Assembly: GCA_003255025.1 (NCBI GenBank)
Contig: QANY01005060.1
Span: 1,109,390 to 1,173,389, forward strand
Source: Datisca glomerata
Lineage: Eukaryota; Streptophyta; Magnoliopsida; Cucurbitales; Datiscaceae
DNA length: 64,000 bases
Direction of reading: 5' to 3'
Positions 13,901 to 26,039 of this stretch are shown in pieces (position 1 is the stretch's first letter; each line of letters starts with the position of its first letter). A program made the position numbers and the translations under genes. The notes under the pieces were generated by a model. The model was given only the letters and a program-made list of their open reading frames with translations. It had not been told where the DNA came from and did not search any database.

Positions 13901-16150
13901 GGACAGTTCGAATACCTTTGATTTTAACGAAGCACTTGGATCATCAATCAAGCCCATAATTATTTCTGCCTATTTTATTGTAGGCCCAATTTTCGCTCTT
14001 AATATAACATTTATATATTTGGAATATGAAAAAATCATAATAAAAATTAAAAAAAAAAACTAAAGAATAATTTATGAGTTGTCACGGGAATGCTTCGTTT
14101 GCTTTGTTCTTCTTTTTCGAACACATTCGGCATGGTGTTAGCATCTTGTTTGGAGATGTCTTTGCTGGTTTTGAACAAGATCTAGATGTTTAAATAAAAT
14201 TTGGAGCATTTCAAATAGGAAAAATAGTAGGAAAAGATAGGTTTCGGGGGTGGTATAGCAGAAATATGACCATGGTAAATAAATGTTTTACCAAAATTAC
14301 ATAGTGGTAAATATATTATTTACCCTATTTTGGCCATTTTTTTTATACAAAATTTTTTTGAACATTTTTACAACTTGAGATAGGAAACGGACTATTATAA
14401 CAGTTCTCCCCAATAATTAACTAACTTAAAATAACAATATAAATTGACACAATTAGTTAAACATTTATGTTTAAGAGTCTAAAACATAAATTCTTTAATC
14501 TCTATAGAATTTGAAATTTTCTAATAAAAAATAACTCAAAACGTTATATTTAAGGTCTGTCATGCCATACCATGCCAATCAAAATATGCATAAAATATTA
14601 TAGAATGATAAAAAAAATAGTTGGAAATATGTCAAAGTGAACAAAGTTGTTGTGTAATAGGAGATATAGTATAGTTGAATCTTAAGAACCAAGTCAAAGT
14701 ATTAAACCTTATAAAAAACTAGGCATATTTAATTTATTCATCGGTAGTTGTATTGTACTGATGCTAAGTCTAGTGGGTTTGAATTTTGCTTCATTTGTTG
14801 CATTAGTACATGACCATTTGTTAGTGACAAAATACAACCTATAGCTAGCTACAATTAACTCATGTTCATTGTCAATTAGATTTTGCTGCAGCTTATCGCA
14901 TGACATTGTTTTACTCTTCCAGAGAAGCCACATCTAGAAATAATTTACTCAATGCTTCAATTCTACCTTTTGCAAGCAATAAGTTACTCAATGCCTACTT
15001 GCAAATTTGGATAATAGGTATCCTTTGTGCCTTGTTTGGTCACAAAATAACCAACCTTACATGAAGGTTATTAATTTATGTGCATGATAATAAAGGTTCT
15101 TGTTCTTAATTAATTAACTTCACCTTTATTTCAAAAAAAACAATAATAACCCCATCTCATTTATAGAAATATGTGCTTATCGAGACAGAGTTTATGAGAC
15201 AGAGTTTATGACATGTATAGATATCATCTTTCACTTTTATTCTAAGAAATACTAACACTCTTATTTGCATATAGTGTCAGTGTCTGATTTATTATTTTTA
15301 TCATTTTTATATTTAGACACTATGATTTCATATCAAACTTAATCAAACAGAATCAACACTTTAATTTTATATTATTTTTTCTAATAATATTCTTTGAAAG
15401 TGTTTAAAAATTTTATTTTTTTATTACTAACGCGAAACCGACGAACTGAACCGAGACTTTCGATTCTTTTTTTACAAACGGTTCGATTCGATTCAATAAT
15501 ATTGCCGAACCAAAGTTTCGGTTTAATCTAATTTTTTTCAAATAACATAATCGAAACAAGCTGTAAAGTAAAAAAGTTTTTGAGAAACTGAGACCTCTTA
15601 CAAAAGAGATGAGAGATGGTAAATAAAAAACAATTAATCAGGAGCAAACTTATATATTCTACATTTAGTTTTACTTCCAATTCCTATGTATATAATATAG
15701 GACTGAGGTTCCACTTTTCCGACGATCTTTCTACACGTCGGTTTACTAACAATGCATAAGAAAAGCATTGGTTTTCATGAGGAGGCAAATTCAAAGGTAG
15801 AAACAAAATCATTTTTGGTAAACGAAATTAGCATAAAGAGAATGAATTGATTTTATTGAAAGTAATAAAAGAGTACACGAACAATAATGATTTATATGAT
15901 AGACACCCAACACACAAGTTTAGTGCAGTGGTGTTTTTAACTTATCTTTTTCTTTTACCAAATTGAAGGGACAGAGACCTGAACTTAAAACCTTGTTTTT
16001 AAAGAGTTGTGGTTACTGTTGCGTTATGCTCGTAACCACGGTCTTTACTTATTTTGAAGACTTGACAAATGATAATATATATCTCTAATTCCTTTTATCA
16101 AAATCTCATACTACCTTTATTTTTAGCTCATTCAATGATGCAACAAATTC
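13901..16150. other. Intergenic, AT-rich
   Basis: No gene is recognised. At about 15430-15545 there is a stretch rich in GGTTCGATTCG and CCGAACC-type motifs, the same flavour as the subterminal repeats of the hAT MITEs near 51 kb, so it may be a decayed relative. The remainder is AT-rich with no exon chain. The left end includes distal promoter sequence of the RING gene and the right end the 3' UTR of the pectin acetylesterase. Confidence 0.5.
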
Positions 16151-17109
16151 TTATTCCGAGTGTTCTTGTGGGTCAAAAACACGGTTATGGCAAGTGGGAT
16201 TGCAAGGGTAAGGGCAATCTATCTTTTGGAACGGACTTCTGTCGTAGTACCAATCCCCTACCGCCTTAGCAATGCTCTGCCATAAGACAATTCAAAATTT
16301 TATAACCACAAATTATAAGAGCGACTTCAAAAGGTTTCGCGCCTCTTACCGTCTTGCTTAGAACCGGAGAGTCGCTCCTTAACCAAGTTTCTTGCATTTC
16401 AGTCTGGCAGTGGGCATAACATGAATCTATAAACATTCCTCTTGATGAAGAGGCTCCCAGCCCATTTATTGCTCTTAAGAAATCCAACCTGAAACCTTTA
16501 TATAAATACACAGATCAGAAGAAAAAAGGGAGTTTTGAAAAGACATTATAAGAAGGCTCATGGCGGTGTATGTGTATAACTCGTAAATAAAGCAGCAAAA
16601 GGAATTTACCTTGCATTGTAGAAAGTTGAGCAGGGGAGCAGTTGTTAATGTCAAGCTTGCAGCTATGCCAACGGCCGTGAGGATCAGCAACACCAGGTGC
16701 CAATATGTTCTTTATCTGCATTCATACAACAACCTTACCAATTAGTTCATAAATAAAGCATTAGTCATGTCATAGTTCTTACTCATTCATAACGCAAAGG
16801 CACAGAACGTAGTTTATCATTATGAGAATTGAATGACTAACCTGCCATGAATCGTATGCTGCATTGACAAGAAAGAGTGGAGTTTGAATATGCTGCACCA
16901 CATTTTGTGGGAAGAAGCACTGCAAATTACGCTTGAACGTCATTTGTAACATTGAGAAAACGAGAAAACGACGAGCAGACATAAATTTAGAGTTGCGTGA
17001 GTACACTTACCAACTGTGGTTTAATTTTCGAAGTGCAGGATACAGGCAAATTCTTTGCTGATCCCTATTGATAAGAATAAACATAACATGACATGTCATC
17101 TACTCTAAA

Positions 17110-17168
<59 letters not shown>

Positions 17169-18411
17169 TACATGGGTTGCAACTACTTCACTGTAGAAAG
17201 CTTCAATGTGTTGTGCCCCAGAAACATCGTCACTGTTAACCAGCAATATAGTGTTAATACAGAAAAACTAAAACAGCTCATAAATCGTAGAATATTGAAG
17301 GAAACTGCGAAAATATAATCGGAGCTCACGTATTGATGAAAAATCCAGCGTCCGAGAGGCATTTTACTTTAACGCCCAATGGAAGGAGAGAGTGAAAGCT
17401 ATCACAATGCAATATAGAAGTCAACCCACCTGCCGAGCAGCCGGATAGAATAGCCTGTTATTATGAATGAGTCAGATATACGGGAAAGACGAAAGGGAAA
17501 TAATTAAAATAAGATAATTAAGCTCATACATTTTCTGCATTTCTCATTCCTTTTGCTAACAGATCTTCAATAATAGCAAGCCACACTCTTGCTCCTCTGA
17601 AGTGAAGATTAGTAGCCTGATCAAATTATCATTTTGTTAAAATCCACTTAACTAAAAATGCATCTGAGACTATTATATTTATTTCTAATCTTTCTTTTAA
17701 TTAACTTACTGGATTAACGTTCTCAACATCGCCAGTAAACGAAGCTCCGTCACAGTATCTAACCTTGATTCTATTCCAATTGTAGAAATCTGTGGACAAA
17801 ACAGAACAGAGTTATACTTTAATCAAAAGAAAAGCTTAGTGAATGGTAAAAAGATCGAAATTCAGAATTGTATCTAACCTGGATTGAATTTTTGCTTGTT
17901 GCTCAAAATCCCTGAGAATGCAATTTCTTTGACCATCTGCTTAGATGAACCTAAGCGAGTATTCTTACGGGCAAGACAAGTCGTGACATTGTTACACCAT
18001 CCTCCTCCCTAAGAACCAAAAACAAAAGAGAGAGAAAATCAATTTTACTTCGCAATATTATTAGAAACAGCAAAGTGATAATAATTTGGCAAAGAAAGTA
18101 GTAAGTTGAGATATGGGAGACGGGAAAAAACCTCGATATGGACCAACCAATTGTTAATTCCAGATCCAAATCCTTTGTCAAAGTGGTATGCTGGTGCACT
18201 TCCATCCAAACAAACTGGATCATATGTTGAAAGAATTTGTCAATTAGTAATCGAAATAATAATCGAAAGTTAACTGAGTTCAAGTCTTACCGGCTCCTTT
18301 GGCAACCGCATTTTGAACATAAGTAATTCCCACATTAAAGCCTGCTGCTTTAATCAATATATATACAGATAGTACAAGATATATCCATTGGCCTAATCTT
18401 GCATCAAACAT
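16151..18411 (-). CDS. Pectin acetylesterase (CE13, Notum-like hydrolase)
   Basis: Twelve exons join in frame on the minus strand: 18291-18411, 18132-18214, 17879-18008, 17710-17789, 17530-17616, 17330-17454, 17172-17232, 17011-17064, 16842-16919, 16610-16715, 16350-16495 and 16151-16276. They encode 398 aa, the normal family length. The enzyme removes acetyl groups from pectin in the cell wall. A hydrophobic N-terminal segment (about residues 8-24) is a signal peptide or anchor. Hallmarks are [17 protein letters not shown] (43-59), GGGW (69-72), the nucleophile motif SGCSAGG with Ser174, the NAAYDSWQ Asp270, and [10 protein letters not shown] with His337. These form the expected Ser-Asp-His triad. 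Many conserved cysteines fit a secreted protein. Exon 11 uses an unusual acceptor (TATATAAAG); the next CAG, 7 bases downstream, would cause a quick stop. Confidence 0.95.
17114..17166. repeat. (GA)n microsatellite in a pectin acetylesterase intron
   Basis: An uninterrupted GA/AG dinucleotide tract of about 50 bases lies in the intron just after the exon at 17172-17232 in gene orientation. In the transcript it reads as a CU-rich tract ahead of the next acceptor, so its length could influence splicing. It is likely to be length-polymorphic. Confidence 0.95.
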
Positions 18412-19256
18412 TCTGCACATAATTAAACACTTGAAATTAACGTTACACAAGATTCTTCAGAAAATGAAAGATACCAGTAGGAATTGTCCACAACAAAAAA
18501 TTTGATAAACAAAAGCTTCTACTCTATCCATTCTATGAAATAGACAGAAGATTGGTAAATCAATAAATTCGTGCAGTTTACATATAAAAGAATGATAAAT
18601 AAAAAAGAAGAAAAATTATAATCCAATCATATATCCAAGTATCCAACAAAATCTCAGCTTTACAATTGTCTAGAGTTCACTGTTAAACACTTTTCTTTTC
18701 CTTCAATAAGATCCCATATGCAAAATAACATTAAATAAAGAAAAAAATCAAATATTCACGGCAAAGTAAAGGAGATGAAAAGAAATGAAGACAGAGCATG
18801 CTAACTGATAGTGTTTGCAGTGAATAAGAAGATTGAAACAGCATTCATAAGCAAATGATTACCCAAAAATAAGTTTTTAATAGACAAAACAGAAACCAAA
18901 CACAATAGATGCTAAAATATGAGCTCAACCGAAACAACCCACCATTGCTACACATCCCATTGATTATTATCAAATGAAACAGAGAAAAAAGAAACTAAAA
19001 GAAAAAGTTCACTGCTTTACCTGCCAGCTGAAAGTGAAACCCAAAGCGAAATGAAGAAGATTGAACAAGCAAATGATGATGATGTGAGAGTGAGACGAAG
19101 TTCAGGGTATTAATTAGCTCCTAATGGTAATGGTATAGCAAGATTGAATGAGTGTTTGAAGAAAAATAAGAAATGGGGTCTGAACTTTAAGAACAAATAT
19201 ATACGAGGAAACGAATGAGGGGTAGCTTATGCGAAGGGGAAAAGAGCTTTTATATA
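18412..19256 (-). promoter_or_regulatory. 5' UTR, leader intron and TATA box of the pectin acetylesterase gene
   Basis: On the minus strand an acceptor (TGCAG) ends one base before the start codon at 18411. A donor (CTGGCAG|GTAAAG) lies at 19021/19020, suggesting a 5' UTR intron of about 0.6 kb. A canonical TATATAAAA is at forward 19248-19256, placing transcription start near 19220. A second TATA-like run is at about 19196-19204. Confidence 0.5.
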
Positions 19257-21094
19257 CAAGTTCGTGCTATTTCACTAACAAAAAGCTTTGCTTTTTGCTC
19301 TTTCAGAATCTCTGGGCAGCGAACCCAAGAGCCGACACTCATCCTCACAAACTACCCAGAAAAATTAGTTTATTTACGTGTACCTCTTAGTTTTCATTCA
19401 ACCGGACCCACCATTGAAAAAGAGAAATTTGTTAACACTTGTCTTAGAAGTTTTACGAAGGAACTCCTAACCAGGCTAAGAATAATTACTAATTAATTGA
19501 CGTTTATTAATTAGCTTGTGACATGTATTGTAATTAATTTAATTTATATTTACAATAAAACAGTATTTTTTTATCATATAACTAAACATGATTGTTTATT
19601 AAGAAGGGGTGCAACATTTTACTATCATTATTTATTTTTCACACATGATAAAATCCATTACTCTACTCAATAGTGAGTGAGAACTTCTACTTATTTCGTC
19701 TGCAGTTAAGTCTTGTTCTCAACGTATGCGCTAAAGAGATAAAAAGAATGAATTCTTAAGATACGTCTACAAATACAAAGGATACATCTCAACTTATTTT
19801 GTCTGGTCTGCAGATACGTCTATAGATACAAGTGTGCGTGAACTATTTTCTTGTACTTACATAGGGCAAACCCTATACATGTGTACAAATTTTATATATA
19901 CATGTAAAAAAAAATTATGTATAATACATGAACTGTAGGGTAGAATAACGCTCCAACGCATTCCAAATGGAACGGTGGAGGAGGAGAGATTGCATGAAAT
20001 GATGATGGAATGATGATGGTATGATGATGTAGGATGTGAGTAAGGCGACGAACCACGACGGTGCATGTTAAAGTAGGAAACGTGATTGACGGTGATTATT
20101 CATTGGAGTGGGACCGGGCAAAGGAAAGCCTTCATGCAGGTTCGAGCATAAATACAATTTCCAGAGCTGTACTTTCATAAATGGGCTTCAAAGCTGTCAT
20201 CCAATTCATAAATATTTTTTTTAAAGAATTCATAAATGATGCTATCTTCTACTATATTTATCCAACAATATTATTTTGTCACTAAAGTGATGTTGATTCC
20301 TAAGTATTTGGTATTAAATATAAAATAAATTTTGAGAATTATAAAATGAAAAGAAATGAAGAATGAATGGTCATATTTTTAGAGAATTGAAAGTAGTTAA
20401 ATGAAATTATTGAGAATTTATTTATTTATTTTGTTACTACCAGAGTACCATATATCATGTGTTCTTTTCTAGAGTCTTTCTTAGACAAAAAGATGAAAAT
20501 GTTTGATAGACTACATTCCATAAAAGAAAAAATGTGGAGAAATGGATAATGAAACAGTTACTTTGAAGTTCATAAAAAGTTTTATAACAAAATTGTTTTG
20601 TTTCTTATCTACATGCAACGCGAGATATATGTGTCTAGTATTAATTAACTCTAATGAACTACAAAACTTTTCATAAGCTGTAACATGAACATTGATTGGT
20701 TTTTTCACAAGATCATGTAAAAGCTTACATAGATCCATACGAATACAAATTATATGTGAGATAGTACGTACATTGGATTGTATAATTTTTTTTGTCCGTT
20801 TGGAAGACATGACAATGCCTTTATATGCTATAAATTACTTTTGTGTCCCCCTTTTTAATTGAAGTATATAGATTGTTGACCTATTGTTAACTCCTTTTCG
20901 GCCTAAATAAGACATATATAAAGTTGATAATTTTGATTTCAACACAAAAATTAATACATTATAATACAAAATTGAAACATGACAGGTTTCCTATGAAAAT
21001 ATATCTATACTCAAATATAATGGCGGAGACAAGACTCAGGTTTAGTGAGATCATTGAGCCTCCCCTTATTTGCCATGTCATTTAGTATATATTA

Positions 21095-21226
21095 TACACA
21101 CACACGTGTGTGTGTGTGTGTGTATATATATATGTAAGTATGTATATATGAATATATGTATATATGTATATATGTAAGTATGTATATATGAATATATGTA
21201 TGTATGTATATATGAATATATGTACG

Positions 21227-21268
<42 letters not shown>

Positions 21269-21388
21269 AATGTATGAATAAATGAATGTACGTACATACG
21301 TATGTATGCATATATGCTATGTACGTATGTATGATATGTACGTATGCATGTGTGTGCGCGCGCATGTGTGTATATATGTATATATGTC
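21095..21388. repeat. Compound TG / TATG / TA microsatellite
   Basis: The run starts with alternating AC and GT, passes through TATG, TATA and GTATG-type units with an uninterrupted TA core near 21233-21262, and ends in GTGTGCGCGCGC and TATATG units. It is nearly all alternating purine and pyrimidine for almost 300 bases, so it could extrude cruciforms or adopt Z-DNA when supercoiled. Read as protein it gives meaningless Tyr/Ile/Thr/His repeats. Confidence 0.95.
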
Positions 21389-21898
21389 TTCATGCATGAG
21401 AGAGAGAAATAAATTATTTTTGCTTTTTCATGTTATCTTATTCTCAAAGTAGAAAATGTTCTATCTGTTTCTGAATAGCTTCTTTTAAAAGGTATTTCAT
21501 GCATCATAACATTATCAAATTTCAATCATAACATTATTAGATGTTAGCTACAAATCAGATTTTTACAACCACCAATCAAATTCCAAGAAATAATTCTATC
21601 AATGACCGACTTAAACCATAATATGATCATACGTCAACCGTAAATTAGATTCTCACAAACAAAAATTATATTTAAGAAGATAAATTTTGACGAATGGTTT
21701 ACTTGGAAGATGGTTGAGCAATCCGCTATGCTGAGCCCTGACTCCAACTCTTGAGAAGCGTCAAGTGAGAACCTAAGACAACTAGAATTACAATAAAGAG
21801 AGATCATGATTTAGTCAGAGATTGAAAGATTGAACCGAACGAGAGATTGGGAGACTACGAGAGAAGAGAAACACTAAAACCGAGTGAGATAGAGACTA

Positions 21899-21943
21899 TG
21901 AGAGAAAGAGAGAGAGAGAGAGGGGGGGGAGAGAGAGAGATAC
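21899..21943. repeat. Purine (GA/G) tract
   Basis: GA repeats are interrupted by a run of eight G bases. It lies within a longer purine-rich stretch from about 21840 and has no coding content. Confidence 0.9.
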
Positions 21944-22293
21944 CAACACCTTACTAGTGTCGGTGGGAATGTCGCTTCACTGGTGGGGTTGTGGGCATCG
22001 CCGGTTAGGTGGAAGATTTTTGTTTTAGGGATTGGGATTGTATTTGAAAATGAGATGGAAATCGGGGAGAGAGACTCAAATTAGAGATTTTAATTTATGT
22101 TAAAAATGAAAAATAATAGAACTAAATCGTAGGATCAAACACTTACCGTTGAACTAAAATTTATAGCTGGTAGTTAAAGCACAACTTTTTCCCTTTATTT
22201 TGTTCAAACATATGCGCTCAAGTTTCGATTGTGAATTGACCCCACTAAGTCTCCGCCATGTGGCAGGGTGCTGGACAACTGGCCAACATAAAC

Positions 22294-22744
22294 AATTGAA
22301 ATTATACAGTGGGAGAAGCTGTTATAATGGCTAAAAGACTATTTTCATTAACCCAAAAACAATTACAAAGAAGACAATATATATACACTTGTAGTAACAT
22401 AAAGAATTAGAGAATATGTGTGTGAACTAACTGAAGAATATTCTCTGCTCTACCATTGGTTGAATTTGGATTTTGTTCTCGCAACCATTTGGCAATGATT
22501 GGCAAAACTACCTTTGCCAATAGGAGCTGGACTCGTGCAATTACTATTAGGATAAAATCGATGCTTGAGTGGCCAATGATTGTGAGGTGAGCTAAAAGAT
22601 GACTGAGCTGTAAAATTAGCTGATGTGCACTGCATGAAAGCTTTGTCACCTTCTGGTTGCTTACGTGAATTGCATGGTGAAGAAGAAGAAGATTGTTGCA
22701 CAGAGAGATCTTTAGGAGGCAGTGTTGTAGTGTCTTTTTCAATA
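22294..22744 (-). repeat. 3' LTR of the copia element
   Basis: It aligns over its length with 27036-27478 (shared blocks: GAAATTATACAG, GCTATTTTCATTA-type, TTGAATTTGGATTTTG). In element orientation it starts TATTGAAAAAGAC where the other LTR starts TGTTGAAGAAGAC, so the terminal TG has decayed. If the LTR ends at the canonical CA instead, the left edge is 22297. Confidence 0.88.
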
Positions 22745-22752
22745 CCCCCCTC
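22745..22752 (-). other. Polypurine tract of the copia element
   Basis: In element orientation GAGGGGGG sits immediately before the 3' LTR, the normal place for the primer of plus-strand DNA synthesis in reverse transcription. Confidence 0.75.
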
Positions 22753-22789
22753 AAGCGAGATGAGGGGTTAGCAACATTGAGCTTGATCC

Positions 22790-23100
22790 TCAGTTTAGTG
22801 AAGCGAGATGGAGACAATGCTTAGATAAATAGGTCTGCGACTTAAGTTGTTTGGGAATATATCTTAATTCAAGAACCTTGTTAAGAACATCTTCATGGAT
22901 AAAGTGAACATCAATTTCAATATGCTTCATTCTGGAATGAAACACGTGATTGGTCGCAAGAGAAGCTGCACTTTCATTGTCACACCAAACTATTGGAGCT
23001 TGAGACAAGGTTAAATGTAGTTCCTTGAAGAGAGAAAGAAGCCACACAATCTCAGTGGCATTAGAAGTAAGAGCATGATATTCTGACTATGTGCTTGATC
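22790..23100 (-). pseudogene. copia RNase H, broken
   Basis: The minus-strand frame at 22790-23047 has the copia RNase H signature: WCDNESAASLATN followed by VFHSRMKHIEIDVHFIHEDV. The domain degrades the RNA strand of the RNA/DNA hybrid. Upstream sequence towards 23100 continues the domain in another frame with a stop, so it is not functional. Confidence 0.85.
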
Positions 23101-23530
23101 GATCCATGATTGTTTACTTACGAGCACTCCAATTGATCAGATTACCACCTAGAAAGATGCATAGACCACTTGTGCACTTTCTATCATCAAGTTTACTGGC
23201 CCAGTCCAAGTTAGAATAAGCTTCGAGAGTGAGACAAGAAGCAGGAGTGAATGAGAGTCCCAACTTTTTAGTGCCTTTAAGATATCGAAGGATCCTCTTG
23301 CAAGCTTTTTAGTGATCATTGGTGAGAGATGACATGTATTGATTGAGCTTGTTGTCTGAAAACGATATGTCAGGTCGTGTCATTGTTAAGTATTGGAGTG
23401 CCCTTATAATGCTTCGATAAAGAGATGATCACTGAAAGGAATACCAGAATATTGAAGTTTGTAGGTTAGACACATTGGAGTCGGACTACTATTGCATTGA
23501 GATATTAGCTTTGGCCAAATAATCATTAAT

Positions 23531-24152
23531 CTACTTTGACTGAGTTAGATACAACCCTGTGTTATTTTTGAATGCTTCAAAACCAAAGAAGTATGAGACA
23601 TAACCAAGTGTCTTTAAGGCAAAATTATTGCTGAGATGAGCAATAACATGTGTGATATGAGTAGTAGAACTCCCAGTAACAAGGATATCATCAACATAAA
23701 TGATAATAAGTGTGATGTTGGATGAAGTGATGTGAATGAAGAGCTTAGCGAAGACCATATAGAGCTTTTTGTAATTGAAAAACATAATTGGGCTTGAGAG
23801 GATCCAAGAAGTCAGGTGGTTGCTCCATGAAGACAGTTTCATGTAGGGTGCCATTTAAGAATGCATTATTGATGTCCAACTGTTGGATGTCCCAACCTCG
23901 AGTGACAACAAGTGTAAAGATCACTCTTATAGTGTAATGTTTGATCACATGGCTATATGTTTCAAAGAAGTTAATTTCACATGTCTGTTGGAATCGTTTG
24001 ACAACCAAGTGAGCCTTGTACTTATTGATGGAGCCATCAAGGTCATGCTTATGTCTGAACACCCATTTGCACTTGATTATAGGTATATTGGGAGTAGAGG
24101 GGACCACAGTCCAATTGTTATTCTTGAGGAGAACCTTGTACTTAGTTGTCAC
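23531..24152 (-). pseudogene. copia reverse transcriptase (RVT_2), broken
   Basis: The frame at 23745-24152 carries the N-terminal half: NNNWTVVP, KCKWVFRHKHDLDGS, and the catalytic-Asp region QLDINNAFLNG, ending at ALYGLR. The frame at 23531-23854 carries the active-site YVDDILVTGS and the following conserved helix. Between ALYGLR and KLFIHITSSN the usual stretch of several dozen residues is missing and the frame changes, so the palm domain is interrupted by a deletion. Confidence 0.9.
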
Positions 24153-24955
24153 TGCCTCAGCCTAATTAGGATCTGCAAGAGCTTCAGAAACACAACTAGG
24201 TTTCAAATTAGATAAGTTGGCACTAAACAACTTAGGTTTAAAGATCCATTCCTTCGACCTTGTAACCATAGGGTGTTTAGATTGAGTGGGAGCAACTAGT
24301 TGAGACATAAGAGGTGACAAAGAAGATGAGTATTCTGGTGATAAGATATGGGTTGGGGTGGGTACAATGGGAGGTACATGTTGATATGGAAAAGAAAAGT
24401 TTTACATGGAGAGCTAGGTCTCTCTCTGACTTGAGGTGAGCAAGACATAAAAGAAGGAGGCCTTTCTTCAGTGGTGGTAGGAGTGCTTGCATCATGTCCC
24501 TGCATAAGAGAAAGAGGATATTGTATACATTGTCAAACAATGGGTGAATTGTGTGAATGGGAGTGCTTAATGACAAGTTGAGAATAAGGGAATTCAAGCT
24601 CATTAAATATAAAACTTTGTGCAATGTAAATTCTCCCTATAGAAGGGTCTAGACACTTGTAACCTTTGTAAATTCTCTCTCTATAGTGTGAAAATCAAGC
24701 TTGTACTTGTTATAGGGTCTTAGAAAAGGGAAAATAAGTGCATCCAAATACCTTGCGTATGGAATAGTTAGGAGGTTTGTTATGTAGCATTTTAAAAGGA
24801 GATTTGAAAGATAGAATAGGAGTGTGAAGCATATTAATTATGTGCACAGATGTCCTAAAGGACTCCTACCAAAACTTAAGTGGGAGCTTGGCATGGGAAA
24901 GAAGAGTTAAGCCATTTTCAACTATATCCCTATGTTTTCTCTCAACATTTCCGTT

Positions 24956-25885
24956 TCATTGATGCGTATGGGGGCAAGGGTATCTAAAAGTTATACCTAA
25001 GTGTTTAAGGACGGGTAAAAGAGGTATAAACTCACCTCCCAAATCTGTTTGTAAACAAATTATTTTGTGTTTAAAGGTTCTGTCAACATAAGAGTAAAAT
25101 TGAGAAAAGTTTGTTACTTCAGACTTAAGCGTAAGATTAAATATCCATGTAAAGCGAGTGAAATCATCAACCAAACTAATGTAATATCTAAAGCCAGACA
25201 TTGAAAGTTGAGAAGCGGGTCCCCAGACAACTGAATGCACCAATTCAAAGGGTTTAGTTGTCTTAGTTAATGAAGAAAGGAAAGATGCTTGGTGTGCTTT
25301 TCCTAAACAACATGATTCACAAAACTCAGGTCTCATTTCATTGAAAGAAGAACTAGTTACATGCTTAAACACTAAACCTAAGATATGAGCTGAGGGGTGC
25401 CCCAATAACTAGCACAAGTTGGCATTAATATTGCATTTAGACTTAGACAGTAAATAAGAAAGAAAAATAAAAATTTTGCTGGTGTGAAACTTGAACTTTG
25501 ACTGGTGAGAACTAGTGGGAGCACTGTGCTTGTGTAGTAAAGGAAAATGATATAAGCCTCCTTTAAGCACACCCTGAATTAGAACCTCCTTCGAAGTCTT
25601 ATCCTGAATGAAGCAATAGTCAAAATAAAAAACAACAATAACAGGGTTAGTTTTAGTTAACTGTGAAACACTTAAGAGATTTTTGGTAGCATGAGGTACA
25701 CACAGTAATTGAATAAGAGTTAATATGACATGTGGTTTGGTTGTGTGAATGTGTGTCTTGCCAATACATGTAATTGGAAGAAGCTCACCATTGCCAATAG
25801 CAAGTTTGAATTTACCCTTATAGTCCTTCTTGATTGAGAGATCAGACAGATCAGGTGTGATGTAGCCATTTGCTCCACTATCCAT
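24956..25885 (-). pseudogene. copia protease, GAG-pre-integrase and integrase, broken
   Basis: The frame at 25409-25885 starts at the aspartic protease active site (MDSGANGY). It runs through the linker LCVPHATKNLLSVSQL. The next frame (24956-25405) has the zinc-binding HPSAH...C..C pattern and the GKAHQASF motif of the integrase N-terminus. The integrase core follows, with the second catalytic Asp in LQTDLGGEF. The first catalytic Asp is lost: the motif normally reading HSDVWGP is HSVVWGP (codon near 25229-25231). A stop and frame change at about 25405 separate protease and integrase. Integration activity is therefore not expected. Confidence 0.9.
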
Positions 25886-26039
25886 GAACCAACTATTGCC
25901 ATCAACTAAGGAAGGTGCTGCTAGATAAGTTGTGTGCGCTCTTAGAGTGGAATTGCCACGGTAGGGTCATGTTTGTTCTTGGGGAGATTGGTTGTTGGTT
26001 TTGTTGACAGTAGGTTGGAACTCATAGTCCAAGTGATTG

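Larger units (their letters stand above)
19257..22293. other. Intergenic with simple repeats
   Basis: No gene is recognised. The open frames at about 21080-21390 are only translations of the microsatellite described separately. The rest is AT-rich and anonymous. The stretch from 21700 to 22290 holds GA-rich sequence and ends at the candidate target duplication of the copia element. Confidence 0.6.

Noticed and set aside
17112..17318. Plus-strand frame starting with Arg-Glu repeats
   Set aside because: It is the GA microsatellite plus the antisense of a pectin acetylesterase exon.
21078..21393. Two overlapping minus-strand frames encoding Tyr/Ile/His/Thr-rich peptides
   Set aside because: They are translations of the TG/TA microsatellite in two frames, with no complexity or start context.
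22407..22817. Minus-strand frames of 136 and 83 aa
   Set aside because: They lie inside the copia 3' LTR and adjoining polypurine tract and are non-coding by position.
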